DNA from: Apibacter mensalis
Lineage (GTDB): Bacteria; Bacteroidota; Bacteroidia; Flavobacteriales; Weeksellaceae
Assembly: GCF_001418685.1 (NCBI RefSeq)
Contig: NZ_LIVM01000012.1
Location: 1-64,000, forward strand
Length of the DNA: 64,000 nt
Reading direction: 5' to 3'
Position numbers and translations under genes: made by a program. Positions within the stretch are counted from its first letter, which is position 1. Each line of letters opens with the position of its first letter. Positions 36,526 to 46,080 of this stretch are shown here, one piece after another. The notes under the pieces are model-generated. The model was given only the letters and a program-made list of their open reading frames with translations, searched no databases and had not been told where the DNA came from.

Positions 36526-38352
36526 TTATATTATTCTTACTGCACCTAAATCAGCTGAGCTAACCATACTTGCGTACGCTTTTAATGCTTTGGAAATTTT
36601 CCGATCCCTTTGCGGTTTAAATGCATTATTTCCTTTTGAATTTTCTTGCTCTCTGCGAAATTCTAATTCTTCATCGGATATTTTGACGTTTATGGTGCGA
36701 TTAGGAATATCGATCTCAATGATATCGCCATCTTCTACTAAACCGATGGCTCCTCCGGCAGCTGCTTCCGGAGAAACGTGCCCTATAGATAAACCGGACG
36801 TACCTCCTGAAAATCTTCCATCCGTGATTAATGCACATTCTTTTCCCAAATGCTTGGATTTTATATAAGAGGTAGGATAGAGCATTTCCTGCATACCGGG
36901 CCCACCTTTTGGACCTTCATAGGTAATAATTACTACATCTCCGGATTGAACTTTTCCTGATAAGATGCCCTCACAAGCAGCATCTTGAGATTGAAATACT
37001 TTAGCTGTGCCTGTAAACTTAAATATACTTTCATCTACTCCTGCAGTCTTAACTACACATCCGTTTAAGGCTATATTGCCTTTTAAAATAGCCAAACCGC
37101 CATCTTTAGTATAAGCATGATCCCAATCACGAATGCACCCTTCAGATCGATCGGTATCTAGAGTAGGGTAGACAGAATTTTGAGATCCCATTATTAAGTT
37201 AAATTTATTTCCCGGAGCTGATCTGTATAAATCCAGTGCTTCTTGGGTAGGTTTTTCCTTAGTAATATCGTATCTATCAATAGCTTCTTTTAAAGTATAT
37301 CCGTCTATACGATGAGTCGAAGTATCAATTAAATTAGCTTTTGCCAATTCACCTAAAATTCCCATAATTCCTCCCGCTTTATTTACATCTTGTATATGAT
37401 ATTTAGTTGTATTGGGTGCTACTTTACAAAGACAAGGAATTTTTCTTGATAAGGCGTCGATATCATCCATAGTGAAATCTACTTGAGCTTCATTGGCAAT
37501 GGCTAATAAATGAAGAATAGTATTAGTGGATCCGCCCATAGCTATGTCTAAAGCCATAGAATTTAAAAAAGCTTGTTTAGTAGCTATGTTTTTTGGTAGA
37601 ACAGATTTATCTCCCTGTTGATAATATTTATAAGCATTTCTTACAATCATGGCAGCTGCATCCTTAAATAGTTTTTTTCTATTTGTATGAGTGGCTACTA
37701 CTGTTCCATTCCCGGGTAATGCTAACCCAATAGCTTCGTTTAAACAATTCATGGAATTTGCAGTAAACATTCCCGAACAGGATCCACAGGTAGGACAGGC
37801 AGATCGTTCAATCGCATTAACTTCTTGATCTGACACCGTAGTGTCCGCAGATTTAATCATGGCATCAATTAAATCTAAATGTTGGTTATTTAATTCTCCG
37901 GCTTCCATGGGACCACCTGAAACAAAAATAGTCGGTATGTTCAATCGCATGGATGCCATAAGCATACCCGGTGTAATTTTATCGCAGTTGCTTATGCAGA
38001 TCATGGCATCTGCTTTATGAGCATTTACCATGTATTCAACGCTATCGGCAATTAAGTCTCTGGAAGGAAGAGAATATAGCATTCCATCATGTCCCATAGC
38101 TATACCATCATCTATGGCAATGGTATTGAATTCGGCAGCAAAACAGCCTAAAGCTTCTATTTCTGATTTTACATACTGTCCTATTTGGTGTAAATGCACA
38201 TGTCCGGGTACAAATTGGGTAAATGAATTGACAATCGCAATTAAAGGCTTTCCCATTTGTTCTTCTTGCATACCGTTTGCTCTCCAAAGAGCACGGGCTC
38301 CAGCCATTCTTCGACCATGAGTACTGGTGTGACTTCTTAACTGGTATTTCAT
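36526..38352 (-). CDS. ilvD: Dihydroxy-acid dehydratase
   Basis: Fe-S dehydratase converting dihydroxy acids to 2-ketoisovalerate or 2-keto-3-methylvalerate. The 608-residue protein is of the E. coli type. Cluster cysteines are C123 in [11 protein letters not shown] and C192 in [17 protein letters not shown] (C186/C189/C192), and the C-terminal [20 protein letters not shown] segment is intact. It is the first structural gene of the ilv operon, preceded by a leader peptide and terminator that I read as an attenuator. Confidence 0.97.
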   Translation of the reverse strand: MKYQLRSHTSTHGRRMAGARALWRANGMQEEQMGKPLIAIVNSFTQFVPGHVHLHQIGQYVKSEIEALGCFAAEFNTIAIDDGIAMGHDGMLYSLPSRDLIADSVEYMVNAHKADAMICISNCDKITPGMLMASMRLNIPTIFVSGGPMEAGELNNQHLDLIDAMIKSADTTVSDQEVNAIERSACPTCGSCSGMFTANSMNCLNEAIGLALPGNGTVVATHTNRKKLFKDAAAMIVRNAYKYYQQGDKSVLPKNIATKQAFLNSMALDIAMGGSTNTILHLLAIANEAQVDFTMDDIDALSRKIPCLCKVAPNTTKYHIQDVNKAGGIMGILGELAKANLIDTSTHRIDGYTLKEAIDRYDITKEKPTQEALDLYRSAPGNKFNLIMGSQNSVYPTLDTDRSEGCIRDWDHAYTKDGGLAILKGNIALNGCVVKTAGVDESIFKFTGTAKVFQSQDAACEGILSGKVQSGDVVIITYEGPKGGPGMQEMLYPTSYIKSKHLGKECALITDGRFSGGTSGLSIGHVSPEAAAGGAIGLVEDGDIIEIDIPNRTINVKISDEELEFRREQENSKGNNAFKPQRDRKISKALKAYASMVSSADLGAVRII

Positions 38353-38386
38353 TTTTTTAGTTTATTTTATTTCTTTTATAAAATTT

Positions 38387-38417
38387 AAGCCCTTTCTTTC
38401 ATAGGGAGAAAGGGCTT
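38387..38417 (-). promoter_or_regulatory. Attenuator hairpin of the ilv operon
   Basis: On the minus strand AAGCCCTTTCT and AGAAAGGGCTT form a perfect 11-bp stem with a 9-nt loop, followed by AAATTTTAT, 35 nt before the ilvD start codon. An upstream segment AGAGAAAGGGAG (38455-38466) is complementary to CCCTTTCT of its 5' arm, so the two pairings exclude each other. Confidence 0.85.
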
Positions 38418-38468
38418 ATGAATATTTTTAATAACTACAATTAATTTTACTTATCTCCCTTTCTCTGA

Positions 38469-38525
38469 TTAATAAACATTGACCAGAATAAGAAGAAGTA
38501 ATAATATGTAGTTTCGATGAGACAT
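38469..38525 (-). CDS. Leader peptide of the ilv operon (attenuation)
   Basis: An 18-residue frame, MSHRNYILLLLLILVNVY, with ILLLLLILV at residues 7-15: five leucines in a row within a run of nine Ile/Leu/Val codons. It starts about 33 nt after the predicted promoter -7 box, and its stop codon directly precedes the antiterminator segment and then the terminator hairpin. This is the layout of classical ribosome-mediated attenuators such as E. coli ilvL/leuL: stalling on scarce branched-chain tRNAs would leave the antiterminator free. The start lacks a clear Shine-Dalgarno, as is normal here. Confidence 0.85.
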   Translation of the reverse strand: MSHRNYILLLLLILVNVY

Positions 38526-38557
38526 TGGTTATAAGTATGTATTTTATAATAATGGGA

Positions 38558-38588
38558 CAAAATTAAGATAGTTTTTTGTAATGTCCAA
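38558..38588 (-). promoter_or_regulatory. Promoter of the ilv operon
   Basis: TTG (38586-38588) and TAATTTTG (38558-38565) on the minus strand with a 20-nt spacer, an excellent match to the Bacteroidota -33/-7 promoter. It would give a leader transcript of about 200 nt. Confidence 0.8.
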
Positions 38589-38868
38589 ATATTATTTATT
38601 AATAAAATAATATTTGATGAAACTAAATAATAATTTAATGATAAAAATATAAATTAAAGTTTACAATTTATATTGTATTGATTTATTAGCGGGTAATTTT
38701 TTTGTATATTAAACTTAGGCTAAAATTTAACGATATTTTTATGATAATTAATTAAAATACAGTATTTATTTTATTTAATAACTTTAAAATAGTAATTAAC
38801 TTTTATGTTTATGAATTCCTTAAAGTGTTGATTGTATTTTTTCAAATTTTTAAAGTCAAATTAGAGGT

Positions 38869-38898
38869 AAAAGGGCTTCCTCACAATGAAGCCCTTTT
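38869..38898 (-). terminator. Intrinsic terminator of the leu operon
   Basis: AAAAGGGCTTC and GAAGCCCTTTT form an 11-bp stem with an 8-nt loop, 25 nt past the leuB stop. Confidence 0.8.
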
Positions 38899-38923
38899 TA
38901 TTAATAAAAAATGGATTTTTAAC

Positions 38924-39994
38924 CTATGAATTTTTAATATAATCTACGATCCAATTTCCAACTTCAAAGGTTGAATAAGCTTTCCCGTCGAATGCAATGT
39001 CTTCAGTTACAATTTTTTGTTCCATGGATGCATCTACAGCTTTTCTGATTAGTGCGCCTTCTTTTTTCAAATCAAAAGCATATTCAAACATTAATGCGGC
39101 AGACAATATAGTTGCTAGTGGATTTGCTATATTTTTTCCTGCAGCTTGTGGGTAAGAACCGTGTATAGGTTCAAAAACCGAAGTATGGATACCGATTGAT
39201 GCAGAAGGTAACATTCCCAAAGATCCGGTTATAACGGAAGCCTCATCGGTAAGGATATCCCCAAAAAGGTTTTCAGTAACTAAAACGTCAAAACGCTTAG
39301 GCCATTGAATAATTTGCATGGCAGCATTATCTACAAACATATATTCCGTTTCAATATCCGGAAATTCTTTCTCAATTTCTTGAGATACTTGTCTCCATAA
39401 ACGAGATGAACAAAGTACATTTGCTTTGTCAACTATAGTTAGTTTTTTATTTCTTTGTCCTGCTAGTTTATAAGCTAACCTAACAATTCTTTCAATTTCT
39501 TCTCTGGTATATACGCATGTATCGTAAGCGGTATTACCATCTTCACTTCTTCCTTGCGGGCGGCCAAAATATAATCCTCCGGTTAGCTCCCTTACACACA
39601 TAAAATCTGCACCTTCCACAAGATCAGGTCTTAGTGGGGATTTATGTATTAATGAAGGAAATGTATTTATAGGACGAAGATTTGCATATAAACCAAGCTC
39701 TTTTCTCATTTTTAATAATCCTTGTTCCGGACGAACTTTAGCCGAAGGATTATTATCATATTTAGGATCTCCAATAGCACCAAATAAGACAGCGTCTGAA
39801 TCCATACATAAATTATGTGTTTCCTGTGGATATGGATTACCGGTTTTGTCTATAGCTATGGCTCCTACTAAGGCTTCTTTATAGGTAAGCTCATGATTAA
39901 ATTTTGTGCATATGGCTTTAGTAACTTCTAAAGCTTGAGTTATAATTTCAGGACCTATCCCGTCTCCGGGTAATATGGCTATATTTAATTTCAT
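38924..39994 (-). CDS. leuB: 3-isopropylmalate dehydrogenase
   Basis: NAD-dependent oxidative decarboxylation of 3-isopropylmalate; with the citramalate route it would also act on 3-methylmalate. The 356-residue protein shows [10 protein letters not shown] (about 8-17), the substrate loop [22 protein letters not shown] with its arginines, [16 protein letters not shown], and the metal-binding [12 protein letters not shown]. It is the last gene of the leu operon, separated from cimA by an unusually long gap of 222 nt in which I see no clear promoter. Confidence 0.97.
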   Translation of the reverse strand: MKLNIAILPGDGIGPEIITQALEVTKAICTKFNHELTYKEALVGAIAIDKTGNPYPQETHNLCMDSDAVLFGAIGDPKYDNNPSAKVRPEQGLLKMRKELGLYANLRPINTFPSLIHKSPLRPDLVEGADFMCVRELTGGLYFGRPQGRSEDGNTAYDTCVYTREEIERIVRLAYKLAGQRNKKLTIVDKANVLCSSRLWRQVSQEIEKEFPDIETEYMFVDNAAMQIIQWPKRFDVLVTENLFGDILTDEASVITGSLGMLPSASIGIHTSVFEPIHGSYPQAAGKNIANPLATILSAALMFEYAFDLKKEGALIRKAVDASMEQKIVTEDIAFDGKAYSTFEVGNWIVDYIKNS

Positions 39995-40216
39995 TTTATA
40001 TATGTTCTTAATATTAATATTTCTATCTTTATAGGAATGCTTTTTATAACATTGATCACATCAACTAATGAATGAAAATGTTTCATAACACATTTATGTA
40101 ATACTTTGTTTCGGTCATAGTTTGAAAATATCTTTTCATATCAGAATAAATTAAGCAATTGAAATTATTAATTTGGAATAAGTTGAAAAATGAATTTTAT
40201 TGATGTAATAAAAATT

Positions 40217-41728
40217 TCAATGTAGATTTTCAATTATATTCAACATCTTTTCGGTCGCTTTTATGGCTGCTTCGGTTTGGTCTACATCCAACCCCCTGGT
40301 TTTAAATTCATACTCATTTAATTTCCAAGATATAACCGTTTGGACAAGAGCATCCGTTTGTCCGCCGGGCGGAATGATTACTTTATAGTTAGTAAGAATA
40401 GGTTTTGCCTTATTCAATTTTTTATATATGAGACTGATTGCTTGAGAAAAGGCATCGTATTGTCCATCTCCGGAAGCTGTTTGTTCGTATATTATTCCAT
40501 CAATTTCCATTCGTAGGGATGCAGTAGGATGTAAACCTTTACTTAAAACTAAAGCATATGAAAGTATTTTTACTTTCTTTTCATTTTCATGGGTGTTTAA
40601 TACATCCGAAATAATGAAAGGCAGGTCTTCCTGAGTAATTATTTCTTTTCTATCTCCTAATTCAATGACCCGATTGGTTACCTTAATCATATCTTTTTCA
40701 TCCAATTCAATTCCTAAAGCTTCAATATTTTTTTTAATATTTGCTTTTCCGGATAATTTGCCTAGGGCATATTCTCGAACTCGACCAAATCTATCCGGAT
40801 GCAGATCATTATAATAAAGATTGTTTTTATTGTCGCCATCGGCATGAATTCCTGCAGTTTGGGTAAAAACATGCTCACCGATTATCGGTTGATTGGAAGA
40901 AATATTTAGTCCTGAATAAGTCTCTACTACTCGGCTTACTTTATTTAGCATATATTCTTTAACGGATGTTTTTATTTTCATCTGGTCATGAAGAACTGCG
41001 ATTACACTGGGCAATGGAGCATTTCCAGCCCTTTCTCCTAATCCATTCATGGTTACATGAATACCGTTTATACCTGATTCTGCTGCCGCCATTACATTGG
41101 CTACTGCCAAATCATAATCATTGTGTGCATGAAAGTCAAAATGTATATTTGGGTAACGTTTTACTATTTCCGTGCAAAAAAGTTTAGTATTATTAGGATT
41201 AAGTATGCCTAATGTATCAGGAAGCATAAAGCGTTTGATTGGGAGATCCTTAAGGTGATCGATCATGAAAAAAACATGTTCTTTGGAATGGATCATGCCA
41301 TTAGACCAATCTTCCAAATATATATTAACCGATATATCCATCGATTGTGCAAGAGAAATATCGCGCTTAATATCTTCTACATGTTGTTCCGATGTTTTAC
41401 GTAATTGCTCCGTTACGTGTTTTAGTGATCCTTTGGTTAATAAATTTATCGTTTTGCATCCGGATCTTTTTATCCAATTTAAGGAAATGCCTTGGTCAAT
41501 AAATCCTAATATTTCCAATTTATCTAAATGTCCGGCATTATCGGCCCAAGAAGCTATTTTTTGGACTGTCAAAAATTCTCCTTCAGAAACTTTAGCAGAG
41601 GCAATTTCTAATCTATTTATTCCCATATCTATAAGTAGACGGGCAACGCTTAGTTTTTCCTGCATAGAGAATGACACCCCGGAAGTTTGCTCTCCATCAC
41701 GGAGAGTGGTATCCATAATTTCTATCAT
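40217..41728 (-). CDS. cimA: (R)-citramalate synthase
   Basis: Condenses pyruvate with acetyl-CoA to citramalate, the first step of a threonine-independent route to isoleucine. The 503-residue protein is a DRE-TIM enzyme: [10 protein letters not shown] (6-15), HAHNDYDLAVAN with the metal histidines, NGLGERAGNAPL, and a C-terminal regulatory domain with IPPGGQTDAL. From memory it resembles the characterised Leptospira interrogans enzyme at many points (VYLEDWSNG, LPDTLGIL, FTQTAGIHADGD, ALGKLSGKANI, DLPFIISDV), much more than it resembles the LeuA three genes upstream. It lies 75 nt after leuD. A second 2-isopropylmalate synthase is the alternative reading. Confidence 0.85.
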   Translation of the reverse strand: MIEIMDTTLRDGEQTSGVSFSMQEKLSVARLLIDMGINRLEIASAKVSEGEFLTVQKIASWADNAGHLDKLEILGFIDQGISLNWIKRSGCKTINLLTKGSLKHVTEQLRKTSEQHVEDIKRDISLAQSMDISVNIYLEDWSNGMIHSKEHVFFMIDHLKDLPIKRFMLPDTLGILNPNNTKLFCTEIVKRYPNIHFDFHAHNDYDLAVANVMAAAESGINGIHVTMNGLGERAGNAPLPSVIAVLHDQMKIKTSVKEYMLNKVSRVVETYSGLNISSNQPIIGEHVFTQTAGIHADGDNKNNLYYNDLHPDRFGRVREYALGKLSGKANIKKNIEALGIELDEKDMIKVTNRVIELGDRKEIITQEDLPFIISDVLNTHENEKKVKILSYALVLSKGLHPTASLRMEIDGIIYEQTASGDGQYDAFSQAISLIYKKLNKAKPILTNYKVIIPPGGQTDALVQTVISWKLNEYEFKTRGLDVDQTEAAIKATEKMLNIIENLH

Positions 41729-41803
41729 ACTATTGTTTTATTATTGATATGTGATATACCTAATAAGACCATTATTTAGAAATATGAGATGATGAGATCG
41801 TAC

Positions 41804-42400
41804 TTAGTATTGAAAAATACGGTTTTTTTCATATTCTTCAATTTTATCTTTTTTAGATAATAAATAATTTATATCGTCAAGTCCTTGTAGAAGACACTCT
41901 TTTTTATAAGGGTTAATGTCAAAGATTTCCGTTTTTCCATTTTTATTATTTGTGATCGTTTGCTTTTCGAGATCAATAGTAATAGTATTTTTTGGATTTG
42001 AATGAATATTTTCAAAAAGATCCGATAAGAACTCAGGACTTACTATCACAGGCAATAGACCGTTGTTGAGGGAGTTGTTTTTAAAAATATCAGCAAAGTA
42101 GCTGGAAACAACAGCGCGGAAACCATAACCGGATACAGCCCAGGCAGCATGCTCTCTACTGGAACCACTTCCGAAATTCTTTCCCGCAACTAATATGGTT
42201 CCGCTATATGTTGGATTATTCAAAACAAAATCCGGTTTAGGATTACCATTTTTATCATATCTCCAATCAGCGAATAAATTATCTCCGAAACCTTCTTTAT
42301 TAGTTGCTTTTAAGAAACGTGCCGGTATTATTTGGTCTGTATCCACATTCTCAATAGGTAGTGGAACATAAGTGGATGTTATTGTTTTAAATTTTTCCAT
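41804..42400 (-). CDS. leuD: 3-isopropylmalate dehydratase small subunit
   Basis: Small (swivelling-domain) subunit of isopropylmalate isomerase; with citramalate it would also form the isomerase of the isoleucine route. The 198-residue protein has ENVDTDQIIPARFLK and the phosphate-binding GKNFGSGSSREHAAWA. It starts 17 nt after leuC, its obligate partner. Confidence 0.96.
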   Translation of the reverse strand: MEKFKTITSTYVPLPIENVDTDQIIPARFLKATNKEGFGDNLFADWRYDKNGNPKPDFVLNNPTYSGTILVAGKNFGSGSSREHAAWAVSGYGFRAVVSSYFADIFKNNSLNNGLLPVIVSPEFLSDLFENIHSNPKNTITIDLEKQTITNNKNGKTEIFDINPYKKECLLQGLDDINYLLSKKDKIEEYEKNRIFQY

Positions 42401-42417
42401 TTTGTTTTTTTAAAGGA

Positions 42418-43812
42418 TTAGTTTAGTTTTCTAGGATCAGTTATTTTTCCGGTTACTGCAGCGGCGGCGGCTACCAATGGACTTGCTAAAATTGTTCTGG
42501 CTCCGGGTCCTTGTCTTCCTTCAAAGTTTCTGTTGGTTGTGGAAACGGCATATTTACCTGCCGGAACTTTATCATCATTCATAGCAAGACAAGCAGAACA
42601 GCCGGGCTGACGAATTTCGAATCCTGCCTCTTCTAATATTTTATATAAACCTTCGTCTATAAGTTGTTGGGCTACACGATGACTTCCAGGAACCAACCAA
42701 GCAGTAACATTTTCTGCTTTTTTCTTACCTTTAACAAAATTTGCAAAAGTTCTAAAATCTTCAATTCTCCCATTGGTACAGCTTCCTATGAACACATAGT
42801 CAATCAGTTTTCCTTCCATTTTTTCTCCAGGATTAAAGCCCATGTAATCCAATGATTTTTTGAAAGAAATTTTTCCTGTTTCATCCAATCCGTCTAAAGT
42901 AGGTATAGATCCGGTTATGGATACTCCCATACCGGGATTAGTACCGTAGGTAACCATAGGTTCTATCTTAGTAGCATCAAAGGTATATTCTTTATCAAAT
43001 AGAGCTCCCTCATCTGTTTTCAAAGTCTTCCAGTATTCAACTGCTTCATTCCATTTATTTCCTTTAGGTGCAAAGTCTTTATCTTTAAGATATTCAAACG
43101 TGGTTTCGTCAGGGGCAATTAACCCCCCTCGTGCACCCATTTCAATACTTAAATTACAAAGAGTCATTCTTTGTTCCATATTTAAATTTCGTATTGCTTC
43201 TCCTGCATATTCAACAAAATAGCCGGTAGCTCCTCCGGTTGTAAGGGTGGATATCATATATAGTGCTAAATCTTTAGCGGTTACTCCTTCGTTCAATGAC
43301 CCGGTGAAGTTGATTCTCATTGTTTTAGGTCTGCTCTGAAGGATACATTGAGTAGCTAAAACCATTTCCACTTCACTGGTTCCAATTCCAAATGCAATGG
43401 CTCCAAATGCACCGTGTGTAGAGGTGTGGCTGTCTCCGCAAACTATGGTCATCCCCGGTTGTGTATAGCCGTTTTCTGGCCCTATGATGTGAACTACACC
43501 ATTTCTTTCATTCCCAAGTGCATATAAGGTAAGTCCGAATTCTTCGGCATTTTTAGAAAGGGTGTCCAATTGTTTTTTGGATACAGGATCTTTTACCGGT
43601 TGATCTTGATTACAAGTGGGTGTATTATGATCGGCAGTTAATGTAGTTTGAGAGGGTCTAAAAACTTTTAATCCTCTTTCTCTTAATCCATTAAAGGCTT
43701 GAGGGCTCGTAACTTCATGGCAAAAATGCCTATCTATATATAATTGGGTAGGCCCATCTTGTATAGAAGTAACCGTATGAGCATCCCAAATTTTGTCAAA
43801 AAGTGTTTTCAT
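42418..43812 (-). CDS. leuC: 3-isopropylmalate dehydratase large subunit
   Basis: Aconitase-family large subunit, 464 residues, holding a 4Fe-4S cluster. Signature parts: [47 protein letters not shown] and [13 protein letters not shown], which supply the cluster cysteines. I use the ATG at 43812 ([14 protein letters not shown]), the conserved family start. An upstream ATG at 43887 lies inside leuA and adds 25 unconserved residues. It is the second gene of the leu operon, 34 nt after leuA. Confidence 0.96.
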   Translation of the reverse strand: MKTLFDKIWDAHTVTSIQDGPTQLYIDRHFCHEVTSPQAFNGLRERGLKVFRPSQTTLTADHNTPTCNQDQPVKDPVSKKQLDTLSKNAEEFGLTLYALGNERNGVVHIIGPENGYTQPGMTIVCGDSHTSTHGAFGAIAFGIGTSEVEMVLATQCILQSRPKTMRINFTGSLNEGVTAKDLALYMISTLTTGGATGYFVEYAGEAIRNLNMEQRMTLCNLSIEMGARGGLIAPDETTFEYLKDKDFAPKGNKWNEAVEYWKTLKTDEGALFDKEYTFDATKIEPMVTYGTNPGMGVSITGSIPTLDGLDETGKISFKKSLDYMGFNPGEKMEGKLIDYVFIGSCTNGRIEDFRTFANFVKGKKKAENVTAWLVPGSHRVAQQLIDEGLYKILEEAGFEIRQPGCSACLAMNDDKVPAGKYAVSTTNRNFEGRQGPGARTILASPLVAAAAAVTGKITDPRKLN

Positions 43813-43846
43813 GGTATATTCTCTTTTTAATTGGTTTGTATAAGTA

Positions 43847-45337
43847 TTAAATGGTGAATTTATTAATAGCATCAATATAAGCTTCAACAGAAGCAGTTAC
43901 AATATCGGTGTTTGCTGAAAATCCATAATAATTTTTACCCTTGTACTCTACCTGCATGTGAACTTTTCCTAAGTTATCACTACCTTTGTTAATGGCTTGA
44001 ATTAAAAATTCATGAATAGTCATTTGTTTTTTTAGAATTTCCCTTACTGTATTAATAGCTGCATCTACAGGACCATTTCCAAAGGAGGTAGAAGTGAATT
44101 TTTCACCGGCCACGTCTAGGGTAACAATTGCTGTATTTTTAATTCCTTTTCCGGAGGTAACCTGCAAATAATCGAGCTTTATGCGGCTACTTTCATTAGG
44201 TTCTTTTCCTACTAAAATTAAAAGGTCATCATCATTGATATCTTTCTTTTTATCGGCAAGCTCTAAGAATCGTTCATAGATATTGGCTAACTCATTTGCT
44301 TCTACTTTAATTCCTAATGTGTTTAGTCGGCTTTTAAGAGCATGACGACCACTACGAGCGGTAAGCACTATGGCATTGTCGTCTATCCCAACTTCTTTAG
44401 GATCTATTATTTCATAGGTAGAAAGATTTTTTAATACACCGTCTTGATGAATTCCTGAAGAATGAGCAAAAGCATTTCTGCCCACTATAGCCTTATTGGG
44501 CTGTACAGGCATGTTCATTAAACTGGAAACCATTTTACTTACGGGGTATAATTTCTTAGTATTAATGTTTGTGTCAATTCCTAATTCTTTATGGCTTTTT
44601 ATAGCCATAACAACCTCTTCCAATGAAGTATTCCCTGCTCGTTCTCCAATTCCGTTAATAGTAACTTCAACCTGTCTGGCTCCATTTATAACCCCCATAA
44701 GTGAGTTAGCGGTAGCCATTCCTAAATCCTGATGACAATGTGTAGATAAGATGGCATTTTTCATATCTACATGATCGATTAAGTATTTTATCTTTTCTCC
44801 GTACTCGGTAGGAAGGCAATAGCCGGTAGTATCAGGAATATTGATAACTGTTGCTCCCGCATTAACAACTGCTTGGACTACTTGGGCTAAGTATTCATTG
44901 TCTGTTCTTCCCGCATCTTCTGCGTAAAACTCAACGTCTTCAACAAATTTTTTTGCGTAAGTCGTTGCAGCAACTGCTCTTTTTATTATTTCTTCGCGAG
45001 TGGAATTAAATTTATATTTAATATGGAAATCGGAGGTTCCGATTCCTGTATGTATTCTTTTTTTCTTGGCGTATTTGAGTGCTTCGGCAGCTACTTCTAT
45101 ATCTTTTTCTACAGCACGGGTAAGAGCGCAGATGGTAGGTTTTGTTACGGTTTTGGAAATAGCTTCTACAGAAGTAAAGTCTCCCGGACTCGAAATGGGA
45201 AAACCGGCTTCTATGACATCTACCCCTAATTCTTCTAATACTTTAGCAATTTCAATTTTTTCAATTGTATTTAATTGACACCCCGGAACCTGTTCTCCAT
45301 CCCTTAATGTAGTGTCGAAAATGAATAATTTATCCAT
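43847..45337 (-). CDS. leuA: 2-isopropylmalate synthase
   Basis: First committed step of leucine synthesis: acetyl-CoA plus 2-ketoisovalerate. The 496-residue protein has the catalytic TIM barrel with [14 protein letters not shown] (9-22), the metal site [14 protein letters not shown], and the second signature [16 protein letters not shown]. The C-terminal regulatory domain (about 380-496) has [13 protein letters not shown] and binds leucine for feedback control in homologues. It is the first structural gene after a leader peptide and attenuator. Confidence 0.97.
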   Translation of the reverse strand: MDKLFIFDTTLRDGEQVPGCQLNTIEKIEIAKVLEELGVDVIEAGFPISSPGDFTSVEAISKTVTKPTICALTRAVEKDIEVAAEALKYAKKKRIHTGIGTSDFHIKYKFNSTREEIIKRAVAATTYAKKFVEDVEFYAEDAGRTDNEYLAQVVQAVVNAGATVINIPDTTGYCLPTEYGEKIKYLIDHVDMKNAILSTHCHQDLGMATANSLMGVINGARQVEVTINGIGERAGNTSLEEVVMAIKSHKELGIDTNINTKKLYPVSKMVSSLMNMPVQPNKAIVGRNAFAHSSGIHQDGVLKNLSTYEIIDPKEVGIDDNAIVLTARSGRHALKSRLNTLGIKVEANELANIYERFLELADKKKDINDDDLLILVGKEPNESSRIKLDYLQVTSGKGIKNTAIVTLDVAGEKFTSTSFGNGPVDAAINTVREILKKQMTIHEFLIQAINKGSDNLGKVHMQVEYKGKNYYGFSANTDIVTASVEAYIDAINKFTI

Positions 45338-45377
45338 CTTTGGTATCGTTTTTCTTTTTTGTGACTAAAAAACATTA

Positions 45378-45411
45378 AAAAGCCTTTCTCTTTAGAGTGA
45401 GAAAGGCTTTT
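45378..45411 (-). promoter_or_regulatory. Attenuator hairpin of the leu operon
   Basis: On the minus strand AAAAGCCTTTCTC and GAGAAAGGCTTTT form a perfect 13-bp stem with an 8-nt loop, followed by TAATGTTTTTTAG, about 40 nt before the leuA start codon. The segment GGGTGAG at the end of the leader frame (45444-45450) can pair with CTCACTC (45395-45401) in the 5' arm and loop, opposing the hairpin. Confidence 0.85.
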
Positions 45412-45440
45412 CATATTTTGTATAATTTACAACACAAGCA

Positions 45441-45503
45441 TTACTCACCCTGAGTTTGACCCAGAATTAAAATAATGCTAATTATGTTAGTAAACAATGA
45501 CAT
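45441..45503 (-). CDS. Leader peptide of the leu operon (attenuation)
   Basis: A 20-residue frame starting MSLFTNIISIILIL, with eight Ile/Leu codons within residues 7-14 (IISIILIL, broken only by one Ser). The codons just after the run, CTGGGT ... ACTCAG, can form a small hairpin (segments 1 and 2). Segment 2 continues as GGGTGAG, which can pair with the 5' side of the terminator (segment 3). Stalling at the Ile/Leu codons would mask segment 1 and favour the antiterminator. The stronger Ile than Leu content fits an operon that also contains cimA. Confidence 0.85.
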   Translation of the reverse strand: MSLFTNIISIILILGQTQGE

Positions 45504-45528
45504 TCGTTTTATTACTTATAATTGGGCG

Positions 45529-45558
45529 CTAAATTATGATAATTTTTCTAAATGCCAA
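45529..45558 (-). promoter_or_regulatory. Promoter of the leu operon
   Basis: TTG (45556-45558) and TAATTTAG (45529-45536) on the minus strand, 19-nt spacer. The -7 box deviates by one base from TAnnTTTG. Sequence and spacing parallel the ilv promoter. Confidence 0.65.
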
Positions 45559-46080
45559 AATATATTTAATAAAAAATATTTTTACTTTATATTGTTTTGC
45601 ATAACTATCAAATAGGGTAATTTTAAATGAAATAATTATTTTAAATATAATTATATAATTAAAGATGGATGAACCTATTTATAATTCTTATTTTATTTTT
45701 ACTTTTTTATTAATACTTATTTGGTTTATGATATATGTTTCTATATTTAAGTAAAAATTTTCAACTAAAATCAAGCTATTTTTTACATTTCTTTAATTGT
45801 GTCAATATTTAGCAATTATTTTACTTTGTTTAATTGATGTTGACTATTATTAGATGGTTTTAACTTTTTAATATGATAACCTTGCTTACATTACTACATG
45901 TAAATTCGTCTCACGGATTTTTAAGCTCTATAATTTTATCACTATCTGATAAGCTATGCTCTCTAAACAAATATATTATCCTAAAGATCGAATTGCCATT
46001 AGAGAGGAGATGTTCTCCAATACAGTTGATTACCTTATCTATAAATGAAACATTTTCTGATTTTTGGAAATAGAATTTTA

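Larger units (their letters stand above)
38353..38923. other. Leader and intergenic region between leuB and ilvD
   Basis: About 570 bases without a long gene. From the ilvD side it holds the attenuator hairpin, an antiterminator segment, an 18-residue leader peptide, a promoter, then about 280 bases of plain AT-rich sequence and the terminator of the leu operon at 38869-38898. Confidence 0.8.
45338..46080. other. Leu leader region and AT-rich spacer
   Basis: About 740 bases. The part next to leuA holds the leader peptide, terminator hairpin and promoter. Beyond 45560 the sequence is AT-rich and empty, except for a minus-strand open frame at about 45911-46080 that may be a gene remnant (see findings). 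Confidence 0.7.

Noticed and set aside
43813-43887. Upstream ATG for leuC
   Set aside because: It lies inside leuA and adds 25 residues before the universal LeuC start at [12 protein letters not shown].
45873-46073. 66-codon plus-strand frame
   Set aside because: It is antisense to the more protein-like minus-strand frame and has no promoter or recognisable pattern.
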